NCBI GenBank assembly: GCA_946186535.1
Contig: CAMHNT010000025.1
Location: 1-13,975 of the forward strand
Origin: an uncultured Clostridia bacterium
Lineage (GTDB): Bacteria; Bacillota; Clostridia; Oscillospirales; Acutalibacteraceae
Direction of reading: 5' to 3'
Length of the DNA: 13,975 bases
The position numbers and the translations under genes were made by a program. This document shows positions 1-6,480 of the stretch, in pieces. Numbering within the stretch: position 1 is the first letter of the stretch; the number at the start of each line of letters is the position of its first letter. The notes below the pieces were generated by a model. That model made no database searches and was not told the DNA's origin. It saw only the letters and a list, made by a program, of their open reading frames with translations.

Positions 1-1
1 C

Positions 2-208
2 AAGAGCCTGACGGAAGAAAAACTGCTTGCGGAGTTTATGACATTTGCCGAAAAGGTAAAGCTTGAAGAAAATGAAATAAACATTTTCAAGGAAGCCGTT
101 CACGGTGCGGAAACGGTTCTTATCGGTTATGATAAATACTGGAGTCCGATATGCATTTCGGTTAAAAACGATACGGTAGTATTTTTCAACGGCATGAATT
201 ATGACTGA
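2..208 (+). CDS. C-terminal fragment of an unrecognised protein
   Basis: This is an open frame entering from the left edge and ending at TGA 206-208, giving 68 residues of a C-terminus (KSLTEEKLLAEF... to ...FFNGMNYD). It has a charged, probably helical first half (KLEENEINIFKEAV) and a second half of alternating hydrophobic residues that looks like beta strand (ISVKNDTVVFFNG). I do not recognise the family and see no catalytic motif in the visible part. The codon use (many AAA, GAA and AAT codons) matches the next two genes. The small protein gene begins 39 bases downstream on the same strand, so the two are probably co-transcribed. The true start lies outside the window. Confidence 0.6.
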   Translation, partial: KSLTEEKLLAEFMTFAEKVKLEENEINIFKEAVHGAETVLIGYDKYWSPICISVKNDTVVFFNGMNYD

Positions 209-247
209 ATATTTGAAAACCATATGACATATAATGAGGTGATGTCT

Positions 248-730
248 ATGACTGATACGCTTGAATTCAAAATCATCGACCCGAAGAAAAAGGGTGAATC
301 GTGGGCTGAATCCGGCAGCTTTCCCGAAGGTCTTCGTGCGGTTGAGATCTACATAAACGGACAAGAGCTTGTTGATATCGTGAGGGAGATCGAAGAGCCT
401 TTTGCGCAGGAAGAGGGACACCCGAATATTGCAGGGGCTTACGGTCATAATACTCCGAAGTTTTTGTATAAGGAGCTGTCCGAGGCTTTTGATGATAATT
501 CGTATTCAAGCAAATACGGCGTGCCTCTGCTGTGCTGCAGAGACTGCGGTGTATGGGGCTGTTGGGATATTGACGTTATGGTGCGAAGGGACGATGAATT
601 TGTCTACTGGGAAAATTTCCGACAGGGTCACAGGAAAAACTGGCTGTATAATTTAAGCTATAAATTCGACAGAACCGAGTACGAGCGTGAAATTGAAAAG
701 CTGAAAGGCTTTGCGCATATTGTTGATTAA
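248..730 (+). CDS. Conserved hypothetical protein with a CC-x2-CG-x2-GCW cysteine motif
   Basis: The product is 160 residues with no signal peptide or membrane segment. I chose the ATG at 248 because GAGGTG at 236-241 lies six bases upstream; the in-frame ATGs at 224 and 242 have no comparable site. The N-terminal half (about 1-50) reads as alternating strands (AVEIYINGQELVDIV). The centre holds C96-C97-x2-C100-G-x2-G-C105-W, followed by strands, a W-x-N-F-R-x-G-H-R stretch at about 121-129, and a final FDRTEYEREI segment. I recall uncharacterised bacterial proteins with a similar CG-x2-GCW, then F-R-x2-H-R, then FD-x2-YE order, mainly in actinobacteria; that recollection is not checked. The cysteines could bind zinc, but this is inference. 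It lies 21 bases before the dipeptidase gene and is probably in the same operon. Confidence 0.8.
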   Translation: MTDTLEFKIIDPKKKGESWAESGSFPEGLRAVEIYINGQELVDIVREIEEPFAQEEGHPNIAGAYGHNTPKFLYKELSEAFDDNSYSSKYGVPLLCCRDCGVWGCWDIDVMVRRDDEFVYWENFRQGHRKNWLYNLSYKFDRTEYEREIEKLKGFAHIVD

Positions 731-751
731 AAGATACATCGGAGGAGTTTT

Positions 752-1675
752 ATGCGGTTGTTTGATCTTCACTGCGATACTCTTTACAGAGCATTCACGG
801 AGAATAAAAGCATTATCTCAAATGATTTCGAGATATCGGTTGACATGGGAGAGGTCTTTGACGAGTGGATTCAATGTATGGCGGTCTGGATACCCGACGA
901 TGTTCGGGGCGAGAATGCCGAAAGGCTCGTTGAGAATTGTTATCGTCTGCTTCTGAGCGAGCTTGAAAAATGCAATGAACAAAAAAGGTCGGTTAAAAAA
1001 ACAGATTCCGTTTCGGATATAAAATCAAAGTCGAATATCATGATAACGATTGAGGGCGGTGCGGCTCTGAACGGAAAACTTGAAAATATCGAAAAATACC
1101 GGAAGTTCGGAGTTCGTGCAATGACTCTGACGTGGAACGGCCGATGTGAAATCGGGGACGGCGCTGACGTTGAAAATCCGAAGGGCATAACCGGATTCGG
1201 CAGGGAAGCCGTTCGTGAAATGGAGCGGTGCGGAATTGTTGTTGACGTTTCACACGCAAGCGACAGGCTTTTCTTTGATGTTGCCGAAATTGCAAAACGT
1301 CCGTTTATTGCAACCCATTCAAATTCCCGAACTGTTTGTCCGCACAGGAGAAACTTAACAGACGAACAGTTTGAAATTATAAAAAGCAGTGGCGGCATTG
1401 TCGGCATAAATTTTCACAGACATTTCCTTGCGGAGTCGAATCCGTCGATAAAGGATATAATAAAACACACCGAATATTTTTTGTCACTCGGAGGTGAAAA
1501 TACGGTTGCGATAGGTTCAGATTTTGACGGCGGCGAGCTTTCGGATGATATGAATTCTATAGCAGATATGCACAAAATTTCCGATGAATTTGCACGATTA
1601 AATTACAGTGAAACGCTGATTGATAAACTCTTTTTTAAAAACGCATATAATTTTTATCAAAGCTTTGACAATTGA
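752..1675 (+). CDS. Membrane-dipeptidase-type metallopeptidase (peptidase family M19)
   Basis: The product is 307 residues, typical of the short bacterial M19 dipeptidases. These are zinc enzymes of the amidohydrolase fold that cleave dipeptides, some with a D-residue at the C-terminal side. The two-metal site is visible in order: H7-x-D9 (DLHCDT), E101 (TIEGG), H168 (DVSHAS) and H189 (ATHSNSR), with the second-shell/catalytic acid near D257 (IGSDFDGG). The segment after E101 (FGVRAMTLTWNG) and the RNLTDEQ stretch also fit the family. There is no signal peptide, so it is probably cytoplasmic. The start is set by GGAGG at 741-745, six bases before the ATG. The substrate is not predictable from sequence. 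The last codons contain the -35 box of the promoter that serves thrC. Confidence 0.93.
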   Translation: MRLFDLHCDTLYRAFTENKSIISNDFEISVDMGEVFDEWIQCMAVWIPDDVRGENAERLVENCYRLLLSELEKCNEQKRSVKKTDSVSDIKSKSNIMITIEGGAALNGKLENIEKYRKFGVRAMTLTWNGRCEIGDGADVENPKGITGFGREAVREMERCGIVVDVSHASDRLFFDVAEIAKRPFIATHSNSRTVCPHRRNLTDEQFEIIKSSGGIVGINFHRHFLAESNPSIKDIIKHTEYFLSLGGENTVAIGSDFDGGELSDDMNSIADMHKISDEFARLNYSETLIDKLFFKNAYNFYQSFDN

Positions 1676-1693
1676 GAGATTATAGTGTAAAAT
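1665..1693 (+). promoter_or_regulatory. Predicted sigma-A promoter for thrC, inside the 3' end of the dipeptidase gene
   Basis: TTGACA at 1665-1670 is followed after exactly 17 bases by TAAAAT at 1688-1693. The -35 box lies within the last codons of the dipeptidase gene and the -10 box just after its stop. The predicted start is near 1700. The same box pair and spacing occur at 11242-11270. No other good promoter was found before thrC, so the transcript would carry a leader of about 310 bases that includes the MITE-like insertion. Confidence 0.65.
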
Positions 1694-1707
1694 ACAATTT
1701 AGTACAC

Positions 1708-1905
1708 CTTTAACGTCAGTGTCATCAACCCAATAAATTCCCGGCGAAGCGAAGCCGGAAAAAGTTTCGCTCAAGCCTTTTCAAAGGTACCCCAAGGGGA
1801 CTTCCTGCGGGCGCAACCGCAGAAATCCTTGGCGATCAGCCCTCCGGCAGAGAGCGTTCCAAAATCAGTAGAGTCAATTAAGTAAGATGACATTGTCTTT
1901 AACGT
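1708..1905. mobile_element. MITE-like element with target-site duplication
   Basis: The nine-base sequence CTTTAACGT occurs at 1708-1716 and again at 1897-1905. Just inside these copies lie inverted ends: CAGTGTCATC at 1717-1726 and GATGACATTG at 1886-1895 (reverse complement CAATGTCATC, 9 of 10 identical). One extra base, T1896, separates the right end from the right duplication, so the duplication could be scored as eight or nine bases. The roughly 180-bp interior has no open frame worth calling and is more G+C-rich than its surroundings. It contains hairpins: CCGGC/GCCGG near 1743-1760, CCCC-AA-GGGG near 1791-1800, and CTGCGG (1805-1810)/CCGCAG (1817-1822). This is the anatomy of a non-autonomous transposon moved by a transposase encoded elsewhere. 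The parent family is not certain; I only note a loose resemblance to IS4-type ends. Confidence 0.75.
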
Positions 1906-2013
1906 GGTCGATAAAAGCTATGACAAAGCCCACGGACGGTGCAGGGGACAGAAAGGCTGTTTTTTGCGTCTTTCCGTATCTCCGATATTACAACAGAAAG
2001 GATTGTAAAAACA
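1906..2013 (+). promoter_or_regulatory. thrC-proximal leader, no recognised riboswitch
   Basis: This is the part of the thrC leader downstream of the insertion. Weak pairings are visible: CGTGG at 1903-1907 with CCACG at 1930-1934, and a short ACAG-aaagg-CTGT stem followed by six T bases at about 1948-1965, which is too short to be a convincing attenuator. No T-box AGGGTGGNACCGCG sequence is present. The thrC ribosome binding site GAAAGGA is at 1996-2002. Confidence 0.35.
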
Positions 2014-3522
2014 ATGAAGTATAACAGTACCACAGATAAAAATATAGTAGTGTCTGCATCGCAGGCTATCGCACAGGGTATTTCCACGGACGGCGGATTG
2101 TTCGTTCCTCAGGAAATCCCTCAGTATACCCTTTCCGACATCGAAGGACTCACGAAGCTTGACTATGTCGGAAGAGCAAAAAAAATTCTTTCGGACTACC
2201 TCGACGACTTCACGACAGAGGAAATCGACGAGTGCGTGACAAAAGCATACACATCCGAGAAATTCGGTTCGAATAACCCTGCTCCGCTTTCATATCAGAA
2301 GTACGGAGATATCGATATTAACGTTCTGGAGCTCTGGCACGGCCCGACTTCCGCTTTCAAAGACATGGCTCTCCAGATTCTTCCTCATCTGCTCACAAAG
2401 TCGCTGAAGAAGACTTCACCCGACAAGGAGGCTGTAATTCTTGTTGCAACCTCGGGCGATACGGGAAAGGCTGCTCTCGAGGGATTTAAGGACGTTGACG
2501 GAACAAAGATCATGGTGTTCTATCCCGTTGACGGCGTCAGCCCGATGCAGAAGCGCCAGATGACGACTCAGGAGGGCAGCAACGTAAACGTCTGCGCTAT
2601 CAGAGGAAACTTCGACGACGCACAGACAGGCGTTAAGAACATCTTCACGGATTCCGCTCTCGTTTCAAAGCTTGAAGAGAATAATTACATTTTCTCAAGT
2701 GCGAATTCTATTAACTGGGGCAGACTTCTTCCGCAGATTGTTTATTACTTCTCGGCTTATGCGGAGCTTGTGAACGACGGAAAAATAAAGCTCGGCGACA
2801 AGATCAACGTTGTTGTTCCGACAGGAAACTTCGGCAACATTCTCGCTTCCTACTATGCTTTCAGAATGGGCTTGCCTATCAACAAGTTCATCTGCGCTTC
2901 GAACTCCAACAATGTTCTTACCGACTTCATCTCAACGGGTACATATGACAAGAACAGAAGCTTCTATGCTACTATCTCTCCGTCTATGGATATCCTCGTT
3001 TCCAGTAACCTCGAGCGTTTCCTCTATCACATGACGGAGAAGAACGACGCTAAGGTTAAGGAGTGGATGACCTCTCTTAAAACTACAGGCAAGTACAGCG
3101 TTGACGATGAAATAAAGACTAAGATCACAGAGCTTTTCGTTGGCGGCTTCTGCGACGACGAAAAGACAAAGGCTACCATAGACGAGTTCTTCAACAAGTA
3201 CGGCTATCTCTGCGATACTCACACAGCCGTTGCCGTGAACGTTTACAAGGAGTACGTTGAAAAGACAGGCGACAGAACACCTGTGGTTCTTGACTCCACT
3301 GCAAGCCCTTACAAGTTCAGCGGAAGCGTTCTTAAGGCTATCGCAGACGGCGAAGAGCTTCCCGATGATGAATTCGAAATGGTTGAGCTTCTTAAAAATA
3401 AAACAAACACGGCTGTTCCTGCACCGCTTGCGGCTCTCAAGGATAAGGAGACACGCTTCACAAGCGTTGTGAATGCTGATGAAATGCCCGAGTTTGTTCT
3501 TTCGGCTCTGGGTGTAAAATAA
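2014..3522 (+). CDS. thrC: Threonine synthase
   Basis: The product is 502 residues. It converts O-phospho-L-homoserine to L-threonine and phosphate using pyridoxal phosphate, the last step of threonine synthesis in the cytoplasm. The PLP-binding lysine is K116 in HGPTSAFKDMALQ. The SGDTGK loop is at 147-152 and the phosphate-binding glycine loop GNFGN at 271-275. The N-terminus (STDGGLFVP) matches the long bacterial/fungal class rather than the shorter plant-like class. The ATG at 2014 is preferred over an in-frame ATG at 1939 because GAAAGGA at 1996-2002 precedes it and the extra 25 residues are not family-like. Codon use is strongly biased (AAG, GAC, TTC, CTC), suggesting high expression, unlike the genes before it. 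The stop overlaps the next start by one base (TAATG). Confidence 0.96.
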   Translation: MKYNSTTDKNIVVSASQAIAQGISTDGGLFVPQEIPQYTLSDIEGLTKLDYVGRAKKILSDYLDDFTTEEIDECVTKAYTSEKFGSNNPAPLSYQKYGDIDINVLELWHGPTSAFKDMALQILPHLLTKSLKKTSPDKEAVILVATSGDTGKAALEGFKDVDGTKIMVFYPVDGVSPMQKRQMTTQEGSNVNVCAIRGNFDDAQTGVKNIFTDSALVSKLEENNYIFSSANSINWGRLLPQIVYYFSAYAELVNDGKIKLGDKINVVVPTGNFGNILASYYAFRMGLPINKFICASNSNNVLTDFISTGTYDKNRSFYATISPSMDILVSSNLERFLYHMTEKNDAKVKEWMTSLKTTGKYSVDDEIKTKITELFVGGFCDDEKTKATIDEFFNKYGYLCDTHTAVAVNVYKEYVEKTGDRTPVVLDSTASPYKFSGSVLKAIADGEELPDDEFEMVELLKNKTNTAVPAPLAALKDKETRFTSVVNADEMPEFVLSALGVK

Positions 3523-4211
3523 TGTCACTGTATGTACTGGGCGATCCGCACCTCTCGTTTGGTGTGGATAAACCCATGGATATATTTCAGGGCTGGGGCA
3601 ATTATGTCGAAAAAATTGAAACGAACTGGAAAGAGATAATTTCCGATGAAGATACGGTCGTGCTTGCAGGAGACATATCCTGGGGTATGAACCTGAATGA
3701 GGCGCTGCCCGATTTTAAGTTTATTGACGGGCTGCCCGGAAAGAAAATTGTTCTGAAGGGCAACCATGACTACTGGTGGGACACGAAAACGAAGATCGAA
3801 AGGTTTTTCGCTCAGAATGATATCACGACAATATCCGTGCTTTTCAACAATGCATACCGTATCGGTGATATTGCGGTGTGCGGAACGAGAGGCTGGTTCT
3901 ACGACGCAAAGGACTCTCAGGATACAAAGGTCATAAACCGTGAGGCAGGCAGACTGAGAATATCAATCGAAGCGGCAAAGCAGCTCGGCGGAGAAATCGT
4001 CGCATTCCTGCATTATCCTCCCGTTTTCGGCGGAAGAGAATGCCCCGAGATGATGAACGTCCTTTTGGAGTATGATATAAAAAAATGCTATTACGGTCAT
4101 CTTCACGGAAAGAAAACGGCGTCGCTTGCGACAGTCGGAAATTATAAGGGTATCGAGTTCAAGCTTATTGCCTGTGACTATACACAGTTCAAGCCGATAC
4201 ATGTGGTTTGA
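3522..4211 (+). CDS. Calcineurin-like metallophosphoesterase
   Basis: The product is 229 residues and carries the full set of metallophosphoesterase metal ligands: D8-x-H10 (GDPHL), D51 (GDIS), N81-H82-D83 (GNHDYWW), H164 (LHYPP) and H193-x-H195 (YGHLHG). It should be a cytoplasmic two-metal phosphohydrolase. The substrate is unknown, and I believe it belongs to the small predicted-phosphohydrolase group COG1768. There is no signal peptide. The start codon shares one base with the thrC stop and has no strong ribosome binding site, so translation probably depends on coupling to thrC. The codon bias falls off relative to thrC. No convincing terminator follows; a weak A+T stem (AAATT-gaa-AATTT) lies just after the stop. 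Confidence 0.92.
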   Translation: MSLYVLGDPHLSFGVDKPMDIFQGWGNYVEKIETNWKEIISDEDTVVLAGDISWGMNLNEALPDFKFIDGLPGKKIVLKGNHDYWWDTKTKIERFFAQNDITTISVLFNNAYRIGDIAVCGTRGWFYDAKDSQDTKVINREAGRLRISIEAAKQLGGEIVAFLHYPPVFGGRECPEMMNVLLEYDIKKCYYGHLHGKKTASLATVGNYKGIEFKLIACDYTQFKPIHVV

Positions 4212-4266
4212 AACTTAAAAATTGAAAATTTGCGGATTATTTTTTACAGAAAATTCATAAAAAAGG

Positions 4267-4295
4267 TAGATTTATTCCTGTATTTATGATATACT
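4267..4295 (+). promoter_or_regulatory. Predicted extended -10 promoter for tig
   Basis: TATACT at 4290-4295 is preceded by TG at 4287-4288, forming an extended -10 box. A poor -35 match, TAGATT, lies at 4267-4272 with 17-base spacing. The predicted start is near 4302, giving a leader of about 114 bases. No CIRCE (TTAGCACTC...GAGTGCTAA) or tandem CtsR-type heptads are present. Confidence 0.55.
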
Positions 4296-4306
4296 TATCA
4301 AGTTAA

Positions 4307-4391
4307 GCGTAAACTGGGCAAAATAGAGGGTTACGCAAAGATACTAAAACGTAGGACTGCAAAGCATTGAACAGAACAAATTTCTGCAGTC
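4307..4391 (+). promoter_or_regulatory. Structured 5' leader of tig (two stem-loops)
   Basis: Two perfect stems lie between the predicted transcription start and the ribosome binding site. GCGTAA at 4307-4312 pairs with TTACGC at 4331-4336 across an 18-base loop. GACTGCA at 4355-4361 pairs with TGCAGTC at 4385-4391 across a 23-base loop. The second stem ends ten bases before the AGGAGG at 4401-4406. No poly-U run follows either stem, so any role would more likely be in RNA stability or ribosome access than in termination. It does not match a riboswitch class that I can name with confidence. Confidence 0.5.
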
Positions 4392-4415
4392 AATATACGC
4401 AGGAGGAAAAATAAA

Positions 4416-5699
4416 ATGAGTTTAAAAGCATCAAATAAGGTTGACACAAACAGACATGAAGTAGAGGTTTCCGTAGACGGCGAGTCCTTCAAGAAGGCTA
4501 TCAACTCCGTTTATAAGAAGCAGGTTAAGAATATCAATATCCCCGGCTTCAGAAAGGGCAAGGCTCCGAGAAGCGTTATCGAGAAGTTCTACGGCAAAGA
4601 GGTGTTCTACGAGGACGCTATGCAGGATCTTTATCCTCAGGCTCTTCAGGACGCAGTTGACGAAGCAGGTCTCAGAGTTGTTCCGGACAAAATCGACCTC
4701 GACGTAACCGAGCTTTCCGAGGACGGCTTCACATTCAAGGCTGTTGTTACGACATACCCCGAGATCACGATCGACGGCTACAAGGGCATCGAGGTTGAGG
4801 CTGTTTCCGCTGAGGTAACCGAGGAGAAAATCAACGAGGAGATCGACAAGGCAAGACAGAGAGCAAGCAGCGTTCAGACTGTTGAGGACAGACCGGCTCA
4901 GGACGGCGACATCACCGTTATCGATTTCGAGGGCTTCAAGGACGGCGAGGCTTTCGAAGGCGGCAAGGGCGAGAACTACAACCTCACAATCGGCAGCGGC
5001 AATTTCATTCCGGGCTTTGAGGAGCAGCTCATCGGTCACAGCACAGGCGAAGAGTTCACGATCAACGTAACATTCCCCGAGGAATATCAGGTTGACGAGC
5101 TCGCAGGTCAGCCGGCTGAGTTCAAGATCACTCTCCACGAAATCAAGACAAGAATTCTTCCGGAGCTTGACGACGAGTTCGTTAAGGACGTAAGCGAGGA
5201 AGCTTCTACGGTTGATGAATACAAGGCTGAGATCTCAAAGACTCTCGCAGAGGATCTTGAGAAGGCAAGAGAGAACGATATCGAGAACAAGCTCGTTGAC
5301 GCTCTCGTTGAGAAGGTTGAGGGTGAAATTCCCGAGGCTATGTACGACAACAAGGTTACCGATATGCTCAGAGAGTTCGAGATGAGACTCAGATCTCAGG
5401 GTCTTGACCTCCAGACATATATGCAGTACACAGGTCTCACGGAGGACGCTTTCAGAGAGCAGTATGCCGAAGAGGCCGAGAAGAGAGTTAAGGTAAGACT
5501 TGCTCTTGAGAAGATCGCTGAGATCGAGAACATCGAGGCTACGGAAGAGGCACTCGAGGAAGAGTTCAAGAAGCTCGCAGACGCATACAAAATGGAAATC
5601 GACAGAGTAAAGGCTCTCATTCCTGCAGACGAACTCAAGAAGGATGTAGCTGTGTCTAAGGCTATGGATCTCGTTAAGGAAACAGCAAACATTAAGTAA
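4416..5699 (+). CDS. tig: Trigger factor (ribosome-bound chaperone and prolyl isomerase)
   Basis: The product is 427 residues, the normal family length. Trigger factor docks at the ribosome exit tunnel and shields nascent chains. The N-terminal ribosome-binding signature GFRKGKAP is at 44-51. The FKBP-type prolyl isomerase domain spans about 163-245 (DGDITVIDFEGF, NFIPGFEEQL, G-x-P-AEFKITLHEI). The rest forms the acidic helical chaperone domain. AGGAGG at 4401-4406 precedes the ATG by nine bases. Codon use is extremely biased, as expected of an abundant protein. It heads the tig-clpP-clpX-lon-engB block, an order conserved in Firmicutes. A symmetrical hairpin 22 bases after the stop separates it from clpP. 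Confidence 0.97.
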   Translation: MSLKASNKVDTNRHEVEVSVDGESFKKAINSVYKKQVKNINIPGFRKGKAPRSVIEKFYGKEVFYEDAMQDLYPQALQDAVDEAGLRVVPDKIDLDVTELSEDGFTFKAVVTTYPEITIDGYKGIEVEAVSAEVTEEKINEEIDKARQRASSVQTVEDRPAQDGDITVIDFEGFKDGEAFEGGKGENYNLTIGSGNFIPGFEEQLIGHSTGEEFTINVTFPEEYQVDELAGQPAEFKITLHEIKTRILPELDDEFVKDVSEEASTVDEYKAEISKTLAEDLEKARENDIENKLVDALVEKVEGEIPEAMYDNKVTDMLREFEMRLRSQGLDLQTYMQYTGLTEDAFREQYAEEAEKRVKVRLALEKIAEIENIEATEEALEEEFKKLADAYKMEIDRVKALIPADELKKDVAVSKAMDLVKETANIK

Positions 5700-5714
5700 T
5701 AAAAAAAGAATATA

Positions 5715-5750
5715 TTCAAAAAGACTGCCGAAAAATTTCGGCAGTCTGAA
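5715..5750. terminator. Strong hairpin between tig and clpP, possible terminator or processing site
   Basis: AGACTGCCGAAA at 5722-5733 pairs perfectly with TTTCGGCAGTCT at 5736-5747 across two bases. On the plus strand the hairpin is followed by GAATAATAT, not by a T run. The A-rich flank is upstream (5701-5707 and 5718-5722), so the canonical stem-plus-T-tract order exists only for minus-strand transcripts, and no minus-strand gene is visible here. It may give partial termination or a 3'-end/processing boundary for the tig message. Confidence 0.45.
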
Positions 5751-5794
5751 TAATATCCGGAATTTATACCGAAACTTAAAAATGAAGAGCTGCG

Positions 5795-5823
5795 TTGCAG
5801 CGTGAAGTATGCTTAATTATATA
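5795..5823 (+). promoter_or_regulatory. Weak candidate promoter for clpP
   Basis: TTGCAG at 5795-5800 and TATATA at 5818-5823 are 17 bases apart. Each box matches consensus only partly. The -35 candidate lies within a small GCTGC-gtt-GCAGC stem-loop at 5789-5801. clpP may instead be transcribed by readthrough from tig. Confidence 0.3.
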
Positions 5824-5858
5824 TATGACTGATTAATTTTACGAAAGGGTTGAAAAAT

Positions 5859-6440
5859 ATGGCATTAGTACCTTATGTAGTCGAGCAAACAAGCAGAGGA
5901 GAGCGTTCATACGATATTTATTCCCGTTTGCTCAATGACAGAATAATTATGCTCACAGACGAGGTCAACGATGCTTCAGCAAGCGTTGTTGTGGCTCAGC
6001 TTCTTTTCCTTGAGGGTCAGGATCCTTCAAAGGACATCAGCCTTTACATCAACAGCCCCGGAGGATCGGTTACGGCAGGTATGTCTATTTATGACACAAT
6101 GCAGTACATCAAGTGCGACGTATCCACGATCTGTATGGGCATGGCTGCGAGCATGGGCGCATTCCTCCTTGCCGCAGGAGCAAAGGGCAAGAGACTTTCT
6201 CTTCCGAACAGCGACATCATGATTCATCAGCCGAGCGGCGGCGCACAGGGTCAGGCAACCGACATTATGATTCATGCCGACCATATCATAAGAACAAAGA
6301 AGAAGCTCAACACAATTCTTTCCGAGCGTACAGGTCAGCCCTACGACGTTATCGCAAGAGATACGGAGAGAGACAACTTCATGACTGCTGAGCAGGCTCT
6401 TGAATATGGTCTGATCGATAAGATCATTACCAAGAGATAA
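5859..6440 (+). CDS. clpP: ATP-dependent Clp protease proteolytic subunit
   Basis: The product is 193 residues of the ClpP serine protease, which forms the double-heptamer chamber fed by ClpX. The catalytic triad is S98 (GMAASMGA), H123 (MIHQP) and D172 (DTERDNF). The handle/oxyanion segment (INSPGGSVTAG) and the IARDTERD and ALEYGLID motifs are canonical. I chose ATG 5859, preceded by GAAAGGG at 5843-5849, over an in-frame TTG at 5850. The short N-terminus (MALVPYVVEQTSRGERSYD) matches B. subtilis-type ClpP and shows no long propeptide. clpX follows 40 bases downstream with no terminator between them, so the two ClpXP subunits are very likely co-transcribed. Confidence 0.97.
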   Translation: MALVPYVVEQTSRGERSYDIYSRLLNDRIIMLTDEVNDASASVVVAQLLFLEGQDPSKDISLYINSPGGSVTAGMSIYDTMQYIKCDVSTICMGMAASMGAFLLAAGAKGKRLSLPNSDIMIHQPSGGAQGQATDIMIHADHIIRTKKKLNTILSERTGQPYDVIARDTERDNFMTAEQALEYGLIDKIITKR

Positions 6441-6480
6441 TAACTGTTATATAATTATTTACTGAGGAGCTATAGATTTT

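Noticed and set aside
1939..2013. N-terminal extension of ThrC from an upstream ATG
   Set aside because: There is no ribosome binding site before 1939, the extra residues are not typical of the family, and a good site precedes the ATG at 2014.
1906..2013. T-box or amino-acid riboswitch before thrC
   Set aside because: No T-box antiterminator sequence, specifier loop or strong terminator hairpin is present.
1920..2024. 34-codon leader peptide frame overlapping the thrC start (MTKPTDG...)
   Set aside because: It has only two threonine codons and no ribosome binding site, so it is not a convincing attenuation peptide.
4311..4340. Possible c-di-GMP-I (GEMM) riboswitch before tig, from GTAAAC...ACGCAAAG
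   Set aside because: The stem between these motifs does not pair, and ACGC is instead used in the GCGTAA/TTACGC stem. The second half of the aptamer is also not recognisable.
4431..5138. Long minus-strand open frame opposite tig
   Set aside because: It is a shadow caused by the strong codon bias of tig. It has no ribosome binding site or recognisable protein, and tig itself is certain.
4211..5783. Shared 13-base string GAAACTTAAAAAT after the phosphoesterase gene (4211) and before clpP (5771)
   Set aside because: It is A+T-rich and short, with no shared flanking structure, so chance similarity is likely.
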